The position numbers and the translations under genes were made by a program. Under the pieces are notes generated by a model. It did no database searches and was not told the DNA's origin. It saw only the letters and a list, made by a program, of their open reading frames with translations. Shown piece by piece: positions 1-20,350 of a stretch of DNA of 64,000 nt. The stretch comes from Toxoplasma gondii ME49 (taxonomy: Eukaryota; Apicomplexa; Conoidasida; Eucoccidiorida; Sarcocystidae): positions 884,144 to 948,143 of the forward strand of contig NC_031480.1 of the NCBI RefSeq assembly GCF_000006565.2, in the 5' to 3' direction. Position 1 is the stretch's first letter. Each line of letters opens with the position of its first letter.

Positions 1-684
1 CTTCCTCCGACAGGCCTGTGGTGACACAGCTTTACAACAGACAGACTCGCCACTGCCATCATTTCTCCCTCTCCCCTTCTCGCACAGTTTCTCGGTTTGT
101 TTCCCCCCGCTTTGTCCTTTTTTCTCTTTCGTCGATAAGTTTCTCTCTTACATTCCCTCCGTTTTCTTCTTTTGTTCCTCCCTTCCATTGTCTCTGTTCG
201 CTTCTCTCTCCCTCTCTCTTTCTCGCTGCTGTCTTCTCTCTCTCTTCTTCTCAGTCCATGTTTATTGTACGGTGACGGTAGCGACAAATTCGATTCGAGC
301 GCGTCATCCTGGCTTTCCACTTTCGCGAGGGGACGGGGACTTCTCTTTTCCAGAGGAGTGTCTCCTGGAGGCTCGACCCCAACACCGAAAACGCTGCACA
401 AACGGGCAAGAGCACTCACAGATGCTTCGAGTTTCTTCGCAAATGCCTTGGCATTTTCCGTTGCCACCACGGAGATTCGGCGTTTTTATCCTGAAGAAAA
501 ACCATGTTCGCAGCTTCTTTACAGAGAGGTAGTCGTCGCTGTTCAGAGAGCAGGCCTGACTCCCTCGACTCAGATGCCTGTCTCTAAGCACACACCATAC
601 ACCGCATTCTAAGTATCCACCTATATATGTACATGTACATTTATACGTGCAAATATACATATATTTACACATTTACATATTATG

Positions 685-706
685 TATATATATATATATA
701 TATATA
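685..706. repeat. (TA)n microsatellite
   Basis: An uninterrupted TA dinucleotide run of about 22 bp inside a longer AT-rich stretch (605-785), in the spacer downstream of PRMT1. Confidence 0.9.
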
Positions 707-915
707 CGTATCAGGTACCAATTTATCTTCTTATATATAAATACATATATATAGATATATATATGTACAGATATATCAAGAAAGGATTTATAGAGGGAGA
801 TGTGCCGAGATGTGAAGAGTTAGAGAGACTCATATATCCAGCAAGATGGTCTGACGATGGTTTAAATCAATGGCTGTGCAGAGCGAGTTAGATCGTTAGG
901 TCTGAGGACGCGTCG

Positions 916-955
916 ATCCAAAGGAAAGATGAGAAATCCAAAGGAAAGATGAGAA
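916..955. repeat. Perfect 20-bp tandem duplication
   Basis: The unit atccaaaggaaagatgagaa occurs twice head to tail (916-935 and 936-955) with no mismatch. It lies in non-coding DNA. The identity of the copies suggests a recent slippage or duplication event. Confidence 0.9.
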
Positions 956-1812
956 AGTGCAGTGTTCCGTGTCTGTCGGTTCCGTCTGTCGCTCTCTTGG
1001 GAGGCGGCAGACCCGGCGGGTGTCGTTCTCTCCTCTCTTCTTCTTTTCCTTGCTTCTCGCGACTTTGTTTTGCGATTGCGGCGTCTTGGACGAACGAACG
1101 GGCCAGCGTCCACGCGACGAAGGAAGGACGCGTGCATCGAGTAAAAACGCAAACGCAGGAAGAGCCTAAAGAAGAGACTCGAGAGGAGGAGAAGAGAGCG
1201 AAAGAAAGACGCGAAGAAGGGGGAACGAGAAAAAGAGGAAAGGGAACTGATTAGGAGGGTTTGCGTGGAAAAACTGATCCCAGTGGTCACCCCGGAAATG
1301 CGTCTCGTTTTTGTTCTGCCAAGTTTGCGAGGAAAACTGGATTTCTTCATCTCCTTGTCTTCGACTGGACTTGTGGCGATGTGCTTGCGTGTCTCTCTGC
1401 CGCTTCTTCGGCCATCACAAACATGCGTCTGCGAGGCTGTACACCCCAGGTTCACCGAGGCTTTCGAGAAATGTTTAGGATACGTTCCTCTCAGAAAAAA
1501 CCGCATGCGTCGCGGGAGAGACCTGCACATGGAGACCTCCCCACATACGTAGGTACAAAACATACGCGGAAATCTGTAAACTCGTTGAGTCTCTTTCGAC
1601 GTACATCTGTAGCCATACGTAGATCTAGACCTTCACGCAAAGCCTCCACCCAAGATGAGACGCACATCAACATGAGACCGATGCGCCCCACAGCGACACA
1701 GATGAATACACTTCATGTAGCGACCCGGCCAGGGTGCATCTGTATTCTTCTCTTCTGTCTGGGAGTGCCTCTTGAGGGGGATGCGAAGCGTCTCTCGCGA
1801 GCGGAGCCGGAA

Positions 1813-9106
<7,294 letters not shown>

Positions 9107-10011
9107 TCAAGACATAAATACATATATATATATATATATATATATGTATTGTATTTGTATGTATATAGAAACGTGTGCATCAGCACATAAAAGAGTCCAG
9201 ATATCCTGTATGTATACTTGCATGAAGATGCGAAGTATGGGTGATAGATGTTTCTTCGTTTTGATGACGCACTGTCTCGAATCGATCGCGCCGTCTCCGG
9301 TGGTCTCCCAGCGAGGCGTCGGCAAGCTGTCAAGACAGAAGAAGCCGAGTTTTCCTCCTCGAAAGAGATCGGTGAAAAACCGACAACCGCTTAGAAGATC
9401 GGGAGCCGGAGGGACCCGCCTCCTGTTCGTTTTGAGTGCGTAGGCCGCGTCGAAGATGTGAGCAGCGACCTGAAGCATCCCCGGAAAAACGGAGGGGAGA
9501 CAGAAGAGTCGCGTGCAGAAGAGACGGGAGAAGCAGCAGCAGAGAGAAGAACGGAGAAGAAGGGAACAGAGAACACAAGACAGAGACAATGAAAAGCGCA
9601 AGAGCACCGGGTAAAGACGGCAGGAGGTGAGAAACGATACACCGACAGCCACGGCGGGGACTGGTCACAAATTTGAAACATCTCAGAGACGCCGCTTGAA
9701 AAAAACTTCGACTTACCTCCTGGATGTCGTTGGTCGGGCGGGAGAGGCCAATCACGTCGACGTAGGTGAAACAGCGCATGCGGTTTAAATGGTAAAGAAT
9801 GTAATCCGCAACGTACATTTCGCCTGCTCGGTGGTCGTCGATGCACCCCAGCGCCGCCAACTTCAAATTCACTTCCGCGTCCTTCATTCTGAAACAGCAC
9901 ACGAAAAAGAGAAAACTAGGATATCTATAAAGGCCGCTAACTATCTATGCGGTGTGATACAGACAAAAACACAAAAATCGATATATACACATGTATGCCT
10001 ATTCATGCATA

Positions 10012-10042
<31 letters not shown>

Positions 10043-10685
10043 GTTTGTGTATGTATGTATGTGCGTAGGCGTCCAGACTTGTCTTGACGTGAAGAACGCA
10101 ACTGCTTGCAGGAATGGTGATGCCTGCGCACAGATCGACGCTTTTTTTTGTTTTGGGGAACTCAGGCCCTACGTGTCTTTCGATGTCCATCTGCATGACG
10201 CTACATTCAAGATCAACACAGAAAGTCCACCGAGGCAGCTCTGCAGGAGCGCCAGCGGATCGGAAGTCGCCCCCCTGTCGAGATCTCTGGAGCGCGGACT
10301 CCCCGCGGAAAAGACAGGCAAGGGAGACAGAAACATCATCACACATCAGCGTGGACTGCTTTCAAAGCGACGACGATCTTCGCTGTAACAAAACGCCATG
10401 GGGCGAGAGAGGGGGAGAGGCCGTTTCGAGGCTTGCGAAGGACAAGATTGTTCTCACTTGGGGAGCATAATGCCAGGAGTGTCGTAGCAGAAAAGGCGAG
10501 GTTTATTTGAAATCTGGAAAGCCGAGACGTCCTTCGTTAGGCCCGGAGCCTTCCCCGCCCGAGCGCGCGTTCGCTCTGAAGCAACGACAAACCGAAGAAT
10601 TCGGAATGACTTTCTATACACGCACACATGGATACAGTCAAATGTGCATGACGCCAATATACCCGCGTATATACATACATGTATC

Positions 10686-10721
<36 letters not shown>

Positions 10722-10838
10722 TATAATTATCTGTTCAACACATGCACGATCGTTTCAACATGTACATCTATATGTATACACAAATAATATTCAATATATT
10801 ACGTACAAATTTGTACAATATACACAATAGTTATACAA

Positions 10839-10871
<33 letters not shown>

Positions 10872-13800
10872 CACATATACAGATGTACAGTATACACACA
10901 TACAATATATTCGTACAGATATGCAGCGAATATATATATATATATATATATGTATATAGATTGATATGTAAATGAGGGAGTCACCACTCGAAGTTGGAAC
11001 AGAGATATCACCCGCTTTTTACATGGAGCAGCGACTGAACTGCGACAGCTACACGGCACGAACCAAGTTGCGCCATACACCTGAACTGGTCATAAGTTAA
11101 AAATGTTCTTGATTGCTCGTAGGCAGGGTCCGCGAGAACCGAATACGACAAAGGCAATCGAATTTCCTTTATCGAAGCAGGCAAAATGAAGCACAGCATA
11201 TACACTCGAGAAAGGGAGGCGCTCCCCAATGCTCTGGAGAAAATGGAGAAGGGAGGTTGTCTTTTCACGAGCTTTAGGAAGCTGGAAGCGAGAGAACCGA
11301 CTCTCGTTTGTTTTTTGAGTCGCGCGTGAGGAGACAGGAGATGAAGAAAAGTGAGGCAAGGGAGAAGAAAAGGAGGTGAAGGACGACGAGAGGAGAGAGA
11401 GGGAGAGCGTTCATATCATGCAGGCCGAGCGACTTTACTTGGTTGTGAGAGCGAAGCACCAGTGAAGCGTGAGCTTTTCAGTCAAAGAACGAACAGAGAG
11501 AGGCGAGAAAACTGCGGAGTGAAGGAGTAAAGAAGTCACTTACTAACACCTTCAACGAGTTTGTTGCTCGGACTGCCGTATCGGGAGGCCTACAAAGACG
11601 CACAAGAAAGAGGAAGCAGGTGGAAAAAAAGGCGGTCGCTCGGAGAGAAGTTGCGCCCATTTAAACATGATAGAGAATCAGCCTGTGGTACGATCTTCCG
11701 GAAATAAGAGTAACCTGCAGCGCGGAGTCTATACCTGCACGGTCGCTCCGGCAGCCTCGAAAGAAAGAGAAAAGTGAAGCAGGCGAAGTCTTGGAGAACA
11801 AGGAGGAGTGAGAGGACAGAAATGAGGAAGAAGTGAAGAAAAATGAGCGAGACTTCACGGGCGGCGATTACAACGAAACCGTGGCGAGAAAAGAGAGAGA
11901 GAACAGCAGGAGGAAGAAGACAGCTTTCTGACGAGAGGTAGACAAACGCGGTGTCTGGCAGGCGGGTATAAAGGCTGTATAGAGGAGAGCGAAGGAAAGC
12001 GACATACGAAGGCGAAAGCAGTCTGGAGTTGACATGAATTACAAACGAAAAATGAGAAGCGAGAGATGCTGCATCGCCTCCGTGTCGGTTGAGTCTGTCG
12101 CTTCTGACTGTGTGAAGCGTCGAAAAGGAACAAGGCAGAGTCGTTCGATGATCTGAACATGAACGTTTCTTTTTCTTCTTAACTCAATTCTTGATCTGTG
12201 GATCAACATGTGGAAAACGACTGCTTTCAAGTCGAGAGCACAGTCGTTTCTACTCGCTGACGAGCGCCCGGATGAAACGCCACTTGAGATTTGCGCAAGT
12301 CGCCTAACGCGTAAAACGCGCGTTCCACAGAGGAGATTCTGGAAAAACTGGAAGACGCCTTTCCAAGTGTCTCCCCTCTACGGAGAGAGAAAGGAAAAGA
12401 GACGATTTGTCCTCTCAGAAGCAGACCAACAGGTGCTGTACGAGGGTTCTGTGGAGGCACCGGAAGCGATGAAGTTTTCTTTCTTTCGATTCTTTCTTCT
12501 TCCTCGTTGCTGTAGCGCCGACGGTGAGACGTGGAGAGAAGCGTTCAAGACGCTAAGTTCGATGTCTTCTTCTTGCGCGCAGTTGCAGCACCTACGTTGA
12601 CAGCGAGACGCTTCATCGCGTTGAGGAGAGAAGACTTTCCAGTGTTGGGGAGACCCACAAGGAGCATCCAGACACCAATCGTTTTGAACTTGGGCTGTAC
12701 ATGTTCCAAGGCAAAGTCGACGACTTTCGACACTCGCTTCAGCTCAGGCGCGCAGGTCAGGAGACACTGCAGACAGAAGAGAGGGAAGGGAGACCGGAGG
12801 CGCAGCTCACAGGAAAAGCCCCGCGAAAAGAAAAGAAAAACTAGCGACGAAGTCGAGACATGAGAGAGAGACAAAACACAAGAATGAGAGAGACACAAAA
12901 CACAAGGACGCGGAAGCGGAGAAAGAAAAGCGAGAGGCGTAGGGGACGAGTGAAGATGAAAGAGGAGGAAAGCGAAGAAGGAGAAGAGAGACGAAAGGAA
13001 AAGCGAGACGTGAAGACCTTCACTTGACTCAAAACAGAGACGAAGAAGGAGACTACCGGCGGTCGTCGACTCGAGTGTCGTCCGCGTCTTGAACTCTCGC
13101 TGGCTTTCTCTAGACAGGTTTTCCTGCTCTCCTGTGCTTCAAGTTCTAATGAGTCTCATCGCGGGTATGTCGCTTATCTCTGCGAAGAAGGAAACAACCT
13201 ACCGGAAGTCCTGCATCCTCAAGCACCGCCTGTGCGCGCTGAAAAGTCGAAGAAGAGAATAAAAAAATCAGGAAAATCGAGAAAAAGAGAAAATGGCAAC
13301 GGCAGAGGCGAGGGAAGGGTGAAGCATCAGAGGGAGAAAACGGAGACCGGAGCAACTGGAAGGACGACTAGGGAAACGAAGAGAAAGAAAACAGAGAGAA
13401 TACAGAGAGGGGAAAAGAGAACAAGCAAATTATTACGCGCGCGATGAAAGAGAAGCAGACGAAGAAGCAGACGAAGGAGAGGAGAAAGAACAGGAGGGAG
13501 AAACCAGGGAGAACCAGACTCAGAAGAGGAAAACTGTTTAAGAAAGACTAGCGATAAGTGTACAAAAACGATGGAGCCACGACTGTTGGAGTGGCGGGAG
13601 GACGGTAGAGAGTCGTACAGATTCGGCGTTTAGCGTTAAAGTGAAAAAGAAAGAAGCGAGGACAGAACGACACAGAACAGAGAGGGGTGCCTGTGTACAG
13701 CAGTCCGGACAAAGTCAGTTGTCCGCATTCCAGCACCGGGACAGTCTCTGTTTTTTGAAAGAAGAGAGCGCGAGGAAGCCGCACCAGTCCATCTCGTTTG

Positions 13801-14932
13801 TGAACGAGGTCTGCTTTGTTGAGAACGACGAGGCGCTTGACTCCTCGACTCGCGAGACGTTCTGTCAGAAAGCTGTTACCGCTTGTCAGAGGCGCGCGCG
13901 CGTCGCGGACCTGGAACAGAAGACGCAGATCGACGCAGCCAAGTGAACTATCACCAGTTGAGGCTGAGCACCCGAGAGCCGGGCTCGTCGAGGAACGAAA
14001 GAGAAACGCGACACTCAGGAAAAAGAAGAAGGCGTCGCGTCACCCTTCGTCTCCGGCGCAGAGTGTACATACACCGCCCACGAGAACGTTCTAAACACCG
14101 CGGAACGTACACAGGAAACCTGAGAGCTGGACGCAGGATCCGAAACATCCGCGCCGACTTGCAAGTATGTCTCCACAATTCTTTTTCCCCGTTGATGCTG
14201 GCCCACCGTAGTTACAGCCATTTCGACATCGAAATATAAGCGCTTACTACACATCCATGTGCGACGCATTTGTGGACGCAGTCACACTCCTCTTGACAAG
14301 CATCGCCAGGTCAACGTACGGTGGCCCTTTCCATGCTCTTTTGCATGCTGCATCTCTTCAGAACTCGATCCATCAATATAGACATATGTACGCCTGGATT
14401 TGGGACGCAGCGAAGTTTGTCTAAACGTTTGCGTTGGTCACAAGGACCTGTCGGTTGCGTTCCACTGAGCGAGCTGCTGGGTTGTAGCTTCCTCGGTTAC
14501 CTCCACAACGCAGTCGACATGCTTCAAGTTTTTTTCGATCGCCACGGTGGCGCGGTTCATGTGCGCAGGAAACCAGGTGATCGATCTGTCGAGATTGAAG
14601 TGGGCGCGCGGCGAGAAGTCTGGAAAGAGAAGGGAGGACTCGGCAAGCTTCCCGGGTGTACGTCCACCTGAGCGGAGAGCCTCCGCGGTCCCCTCCGTTC
14701 CCCCGCCGAAGGACTCCAGCTCGCGAGGACCGAAGCCGCCATCGATGTCTCCTGGACCAGGCTGCCATGGACTCAGAGACCGAGAACCCCACAAAGGAGA
14801 AGAAGAAGAAGGAGAAGAAGAAGAAGGAGAAGAAGGAGAAGGAGAAGAAGAAGGAGAGGAAGGAGGAAGAGTCTCGTTTAGGAGGGGACCGGTGGGTCTT
14901 CGCCAGAGGCCGACCCGGTTACGCGACGCCAT
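9107..14932 (-). CDS. MTG1: MTG1/RbgA-family circularly permuted GTPase
   Basis: Family members help assemble the large ribosomal subunit in mitochondria or plastids. Seven minus-strand exons: 14932-14501, 13910-13785, 13238-13203, 12766-12592, 10575-10458, 9888-9717 and 9469-9107. Phases close to about 473 residues. The GTPase motifs appear in permuted order: the family motif WFPAHMNRA in exon 1, then VRDARAPL, G4 NKAD (about 175-178), P-loop GLPNTGKSS (about 236-244), PGLT with Thr270 as G2, and G3 DTPG (about 288-291). YVADYILYHLNR in exon 6 and FRGGKLGFFCLD in exon 7 are also family-like. The N-terminus MASRNRVGLWRRPTG is basic and could be an organelle-targeting sequence. It is followed by a Ser/Pro/Gly linker absent from human MTG1. 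Intron 4 is about 2 kb. The last roughly 15 codons read through a (TA)n tract, so the true C-terminus is uncertain. Confidence 0.9.
10019..10042. repeat. (TA)n microsatellite in MTG1 intron 5
   Basis: About 24 bp of uninterrupted TA inside the intron between exons 5 and 6. Confidence 0.9.
10686..10951. repeat. (TA)n microsatellite cluster in MTG1 intron 4
   Basis: Runs at about 10686-10725, 10845-10870 and 10930-10951, with intervening TACA/TATG-rich sequence, near the 3' end of the 2-kb intron 10576-12591. Confidence 0.9.
14790..14868. repeat. GAA/GGA-rich trinucleotide tract in MTG1 exon 1
   Basis: Repeats of gaagaagaagg and similar on the plus strand encode the SSPSSSSPSSSS segment of the minus-strand MTG1-like protein. 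This is coding low complexity. Confidence 0.8.
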
Positions 14933-17113
14933 GGAGCGCGGGAGAGAAGGGAGAAGAGCAGGAACGCAGAAGGAGATCTGGAAGGCGTCTCAAGCCGCAG
15001 AAGCGAGAGGCCGCGCGGCGAACGGAGTCGGCCATGCACTTGCACTGTTTTTGCCTTCCGTATCTCTGAGTTTCGCGGGGCTTCACATCGCGGCAAAGAG
15101 AAGGCGGGGAAAAAAGACGAGAGAAGAAGAGAAGAAAAGATGGCGAAGGACGACGACGCAGTGGAGTTCTTGCTGTGGAGACAGGGCCAGGAGAAGACGC
15201 CGAGGCAGCTCTCGACTCGAGCTCGGCGACAGAGTGGTGCTGGCCTTGGACGCGAAGTTGGAATGAGGGGATTCTGTCTCCAGGGCAGGAACCAGCGAGA
15301 GCGGTTTTGACGCAGGAGGAGGGAGACTCGCGGCGAGACGGCAGGGAGGAGGGCGGCCCCCCTCCCCCACAGAAGAAGAAGAGATCCAGGTGAAAAACGG
15401 AGCGAAATGGACTCGGAGAGAGGCGACTTTCCCGCGGTCGGGAAGAACATGCAGCCTGGAGAGCACAAAGAAGGGAGGAAAAAAATCGAACGTCCGGCCG
15501 GCGGCCGACGCCGAACAAGGAGACCGCGCGGAGAGAGCTTGGTGTGGTTTTGTGTTTTAGGGAAGCAAAAAGGCGAGTGCAGAAAACCTTGATAAAAACT
15601 GTCCTGCCGAAACGGCCTTCTTTCACCTGTTCGCTGGAGGCGTCTTCGAAACTGAAGGGGAGAGAAGAGCCTCGCCGCTGCGTCGAGGAGACTCCGTGGC
15701 GCCCTTTTTGTCTGGAGGAAGAAGAGAGGAAAAAGCAGCGGTCGTCGTCGATTCGAAGAACCTCTTCACTGTGGCTTGTTGCCTTGAGTCTCAGAGATCG
15801 CCGAAGAAGGTTCGCTTTCTCTGTCCTTGAGGAAGGAAACGCGGAGAAGAGAAACAAACGAAACTCGAAAACAGCCCCCGGTTGTCGAAAAAGCGGACGC
15901 TCTCAAGCACTCGCGACTAAGCGCGCTCGATCACAACTCAGAGGCCTCGCTCTCGCTCTCTCTCTTCGCCTCGCCTCTCTCCCCTCGGCTAGTCCCGACG
16001 CTTTCGACAATTTCCGAGCCTTCTTGCGGGGATCTTTTTTCTCGCACAGCGACGCGTCGGCTTCTCCGTCTCTTCAACAATTTGACTCCTCGCGAAAAAC
16101 GAGAATGACGAGAAAGACTGTAGCGCAGAGCTCCGAGCTTCACCTCAGGCGTCCCTACTCCTCAAAGTCAAAGACAAGAAGACACCCGCAGGGTGCAGCG
16201 CGGCTGGTGTTTCGCGTCCATTTCTTGAGGAGTACTTCCCCCCAGTTTTTCCCTGATGAAAAAGGACAGCGTTGCTTTTTTCACCTGCGACTCTCCTTTA
16301 AACGAAAGCCTCTTTGACCTGTCGAGCTTCCCGCGGCAACGCCGGACTCGAGCGGCGGCGGAGGTCGCGGCGCCCTCGAGGCTTCTCTCGTTTTTCTGAG
16401 TTTTTCGCGCTGGATCGACTTGCAGGAAACGGTTCCATTCTTCCGCGCTCTTGTGAGCAGTCAAGGCCTCCTTCTTCGCCGACGGAGAACGGAGGCGCGG
16501 GTCTTGGCTACCGTCCTCCTATCTAAATCGTCCGAGATCGGCTGTGTCTCCCTTGTCTTCAGTTGCCACTCGGCTTCTGCTTTTCCTTGGGCCTCCCTCG
16601 CCGGAGAGACGTCCAGCTCTCTCCCTGACCACGCGCAGGCAAAGGCGGTAGTGTTCATTTCTGGAGATGCGTCGGATTTGTGGGCGGTTTTCTTCTTCTC
16701 TGTCTCTGCGCTACACGCTGCTTTTGCGATGAGGCGCGAGAGAACTCTCTTCCCTAGGTGTTCGCTTCTTGGGGTTAGCGCGAGAAAAGAGAAAAGAGAA
16801 GGAGAGCCTCCACCGGCTTCAAGGAGAACGAGGTGAGGGAGAGAAAGAGAGAGAACGAAGAGTCGAATCTCCACGACCTCCTCTCCCAGCTGCTGCTCCT
16901 TCTGCTCCTGTCCTTTCTTCTCCTTGTCGTCTGCTTCCTCGACTCTCGTTCCTGTTTCCGTTGCGCGTCGGTTTTTTTGTCTTTCCTCAGTCATCGTCGT
17001 TGTTCGGCGCCCTCCCCGTGTATCCACCAGTCGTCCCCCAGTTCCTCGCTCGCCTCCTTCCCTCTGCTTCCTCTCCGCGTTGTCTTGCTCTCTCCTTCCT
17101 CCGTTTCCTTCCA
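14933..17113. other. Divergent promoter region, MTG1-like gene and unrecognised gene
   Basis: About 2.2 kb between two start codons pointing away from each other. It should hold both promoters and both 5' leaders. It is rich in Arg/Ser-coding shadow frames on both strands, none with a recognisable domain. One WGAGACG-type element lies at 16605-16611. An unannotated upstream exon of the plus-strand gene cannot be excluded. Confidence 0.55.
16605..16611 (+). promoter_or_regulatory. Possible WGAGACG promoter element
   Basis: AGAGACG lies about 500 bp upstream of the ATG at 17114. WGAGACG motifs have been reported as cis elements in Toxoplasma promoters. A single 7-mer can easily occur by chance. 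Confidence 0.25.
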
Positions 17114-19260
17114 ATGGCGTCGAGCGCACTTCTCACGATCCACCCTTCCTCGGCGACGCAGGTGCCGCACTGCGCCTCGTGTGAATTTCGACCGCGCGCT
17201 CGCCGCGGCGGCGAAGAAGAAGAGTATGAGCCTTCCCTCTGGGCAGCGTTGCTCGCGAAGGAGGCAGAGCAGTGGGAGGGAGAAGACGACCTCACTCTCC
17301 CGCAAAGAGGACAAATACTCACGGAGAAGGCTCGAGAAAAGCTCTGCAACTCGCAGCGATGTCGCACCTGGCTTGATCTCAGACTGTGGTTCGGCTTCGA
17401 GGAACCAGATTTGTGTGAAGGGGACTACGAAGAAGTCTTCAGGCCAGTGCGACACGAAGGCTTCGGGTAGGAAACGAGTTCTAAAGCTTTAGAAAAGGAA
17501 GACCAATCCGAAAAAACGCCAGACAGCAAAACGCCAGGCCATGCCCGTCTTAGGGGGGGGGGGAGCTACAGGCATGCTGAAAGAAGCGCTGCTGGACAGA
17601 GGAGAGGGGAGCCCTGCGAAAGGATGCGCTTCCAAAGAAAGGAGAAATAGTCGCTGAGAAGAACGCCGGCGAAAGGTCATCTTTCGACGAAGAGCCTCTG
17701 AAGAGAGAAAGAACTCCACAGGAGAGACAAACAATCTAGAAGCAAGCAAAGTCTGGGGAAACGTTCACTAGCTCTCGAGGCAATCTCAAAAATACTTGAG
17801 TGCTATGCACGAAGAAGTACAAGAAACGCCGAGTGGAACAAAGTTAAACGTTGCACACCACAACACCGCACAGTCACAGACACATACACATACACGAAAA
17901 CGGCACCGGCCATCCTCGTCAGTGGACTGTGAAGGCTCCATTTCTTTTCCGTTTCGTTCAGTCCTGTCATTCATTTCTCTCCCGGCAAATCGTGCACTGG
18001 CTCTCCTCTCTTTCAGTTCAGCGCTTGCCCGCCGTGCTTTCTGCAAGCTCCACTTTCACTTTCCGAACTCTCTGAGCGTTTTTGCCCTCCTCTTCTCCCC
18101 TCCGAACCTTCTCTGCGTTTCCTTGCTCCTTGTCCCCCTGTTCCTTTGGTCTTGCCTCCCCGTGGTGCCTGGCCCGTCTGTCTCTCGCGGCTTTTCCTCG
18201 CGAGCTTCGCTGTGTTTCGAGGTCGTCCGAGACTTTCAGAGTCGTCCGCGGCGAGTTGCTGTTCAGGCTGTTCGAGCACTTCGTTGAACTGGGCAGTAAA
18301 ACGCTGGAGACGTTGACGGAGATGTTCTTCTTTAGGCACTACAGTCTGTACGCGAGAGGCGCTTCGGCAGGTCAGAGCTCCTCGGAGTTCGTCGCACCGG
18401 CGCCGCTGCCTCTGCCCCCCGACCTTCGCAAGCGCTTCTCGCCCAGCGTTCCACAGCTTCTCTACACACAGAAGCATACCGAGAGAACATGCGCTCCCAT
18501 CAGTCTCTACCGCTTCGCTCTCGCGTACCTCGCCGGCGCGCAGGGCCTGAAGACGCGAACCTCCGTCGTCGAGTACGTCCGAGCCTGCATTGGCTACGCC
18601 TGCTGCTGCGCCGGAAACAGCGACAAAAGCCTCTACGTCTGGGGATCGGTTCTCATCGAACACATATACTGGACGCAAAGGTAAACTTGGAGGCGGAACG
18701 CCGACCCGATGGAGACTTTCCTCGCAGAACTCGAGACGCAGAAGACCGCCTAGACAGAGAACTGTATCTAAACAATTACATCAGCATATACGTATAGGCA
18801 CTTACATATATATATATATATATATAGATATGTGTGTGTGTGTGATCATGTCTACACAAATATTCATTTACATTTATCTATGTGTGAATAGAGAAACACA
18901 GTTGTGGAGATTCCGTGTGGGTCATCGTGAGCGCGTCTCTGCAGGAGGTGCTCACAAGTGGACGCGTGGTTCAGAGAATTCAGGTTTCGGAATTTCTGAG
19001 TTTCAAGAGGACAGTCGAAAAAAAGTGGAGACGCTTTCGTCCTGGCTTGATCAGACGCGTTTCTGCTTCTTGCTTTTCTCAGAATTACTTCGGGACACAC
19101 CCACGACGAGAGCATGTTGATTCACGACCTTCAAGAATACCTCGGATACAAATGCAAGTCCAGTTTCCGTTGAATGCGTATACATTCTCATCTAAAACTG
19201 TAGATGGACTTTTATATATATATATATATATATATATCAGTTCACTTGTCTTTAGATACG

Positions 19261-19293
<33 letters not shown>

Positions 19294-20306
19294 ATATAAC
19301 TATGTACATATGCTCGAGAGGCATCGGTGTCGATTGCTGTCATGCCAGGTGTGCGTGTGTTTCTCTATGTCTCTACATAAATGCGGAGATATTGTTTGAG
19401 TAGGCCTGCATGAGAATTTACATTTACAAATTTCAAACTGCCGTGATTCTGTAAGGTCTGTGGAAGCCGCAGTGTCGTGACGGGAGGCATTGTGTAATTC
19501 GCGGCGCGCATGTTTTCTAGGCGACTGTGGGGACCTTCTTTCGGTGGAAAGTCGAGAGACACTGCTCTCTCGCACCCACATCACTTGGAGACAGGACGTC
19601 GATAGACTGTTGCCTTGCATGCAGCGGATTGGCCTTTCGGCTTCGTACACGCATTCAGACTCTCGTCGTCGATTGCGAATCTTGTTTCAAGGAGGAGCGT
19701 CTCCTTTCCCGACTCTCTTCTTTTCTTTTTCTACAAGTCTCTATTCCGCCAGATGATACGTCTCCATGGATTTCTGAAGACACCTCTATTTTTTTTCCTT
19801 CATTGTTCGCTTCTTTTGCAGATTCGTCTCTGAGGACGAAAATTCTCCGTGCTCTTGACGGCTCTGAGGACGCGAGGGATGTCGATGCTCCGCCTGGAGA
19901 TCGTGTCCTTCGCGTGTATCTTGAGGATTTCTTCAAGCATCTCGCAGAGGTAATTCATTTTTTCCGGATTTCCACCTCGGAACCTCCACGCCTTTCTCCG
20001 GAAATGAAATCCCCCTTCTGCTGAGAGAAACAATCCATCTTGTTTCGCGGTGGAAATGTTCTTCCAGCCTGTCGACGGCTTGGGCCGCCCTGCAATGTCT
20101 ACGGAACTCATAAGGCCTCCCAGACCTCCAGGCGTTTACAGACTTTCGCTCGCTAGCCACGAGCGTTGACTGTCGCTCTCGACAGAGCCTCCCTTTTTCT
20201 CTGCAGAAGCTGCTTTCTGGCGAATTTTCCCCCTGTATTCCCCTAGCGCGGTATCATACCCAACTCAGAAGAGCTGCGTCGGTGCTCGCAAACGCATAAA
20301 AAACAC

Positions 20307-20350
<44 letters not shown>

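Larger units (their letters stand above)
1..1812. other. Spacer downstream of PRMT1, no supported gene
   Basis: No supported coding region. Positions 60-260 are a strongly pyrimidine-rich stretch on the plus strand (CT runs). Positions about 605-785 are AT-rich, with a (TA)n run at 685-706. A perfect 20-bp tandem duplication lies at 916-955. The part nearest 1812 probably includes the PRMT1 3' untranslated region. Open frames here (for example minus-strand 862-1563) have low-complexity Arg/Ser composition and no recognisable domain. Confidence 0.6.

Noticed and set aside
14547..15266. Plus-strand Arg/Glu-rich open frame
   Set aside because: Antisense to MTG1 exon 1, whose low-complexity Ser tract creates the Glu/Lys run on this strand.
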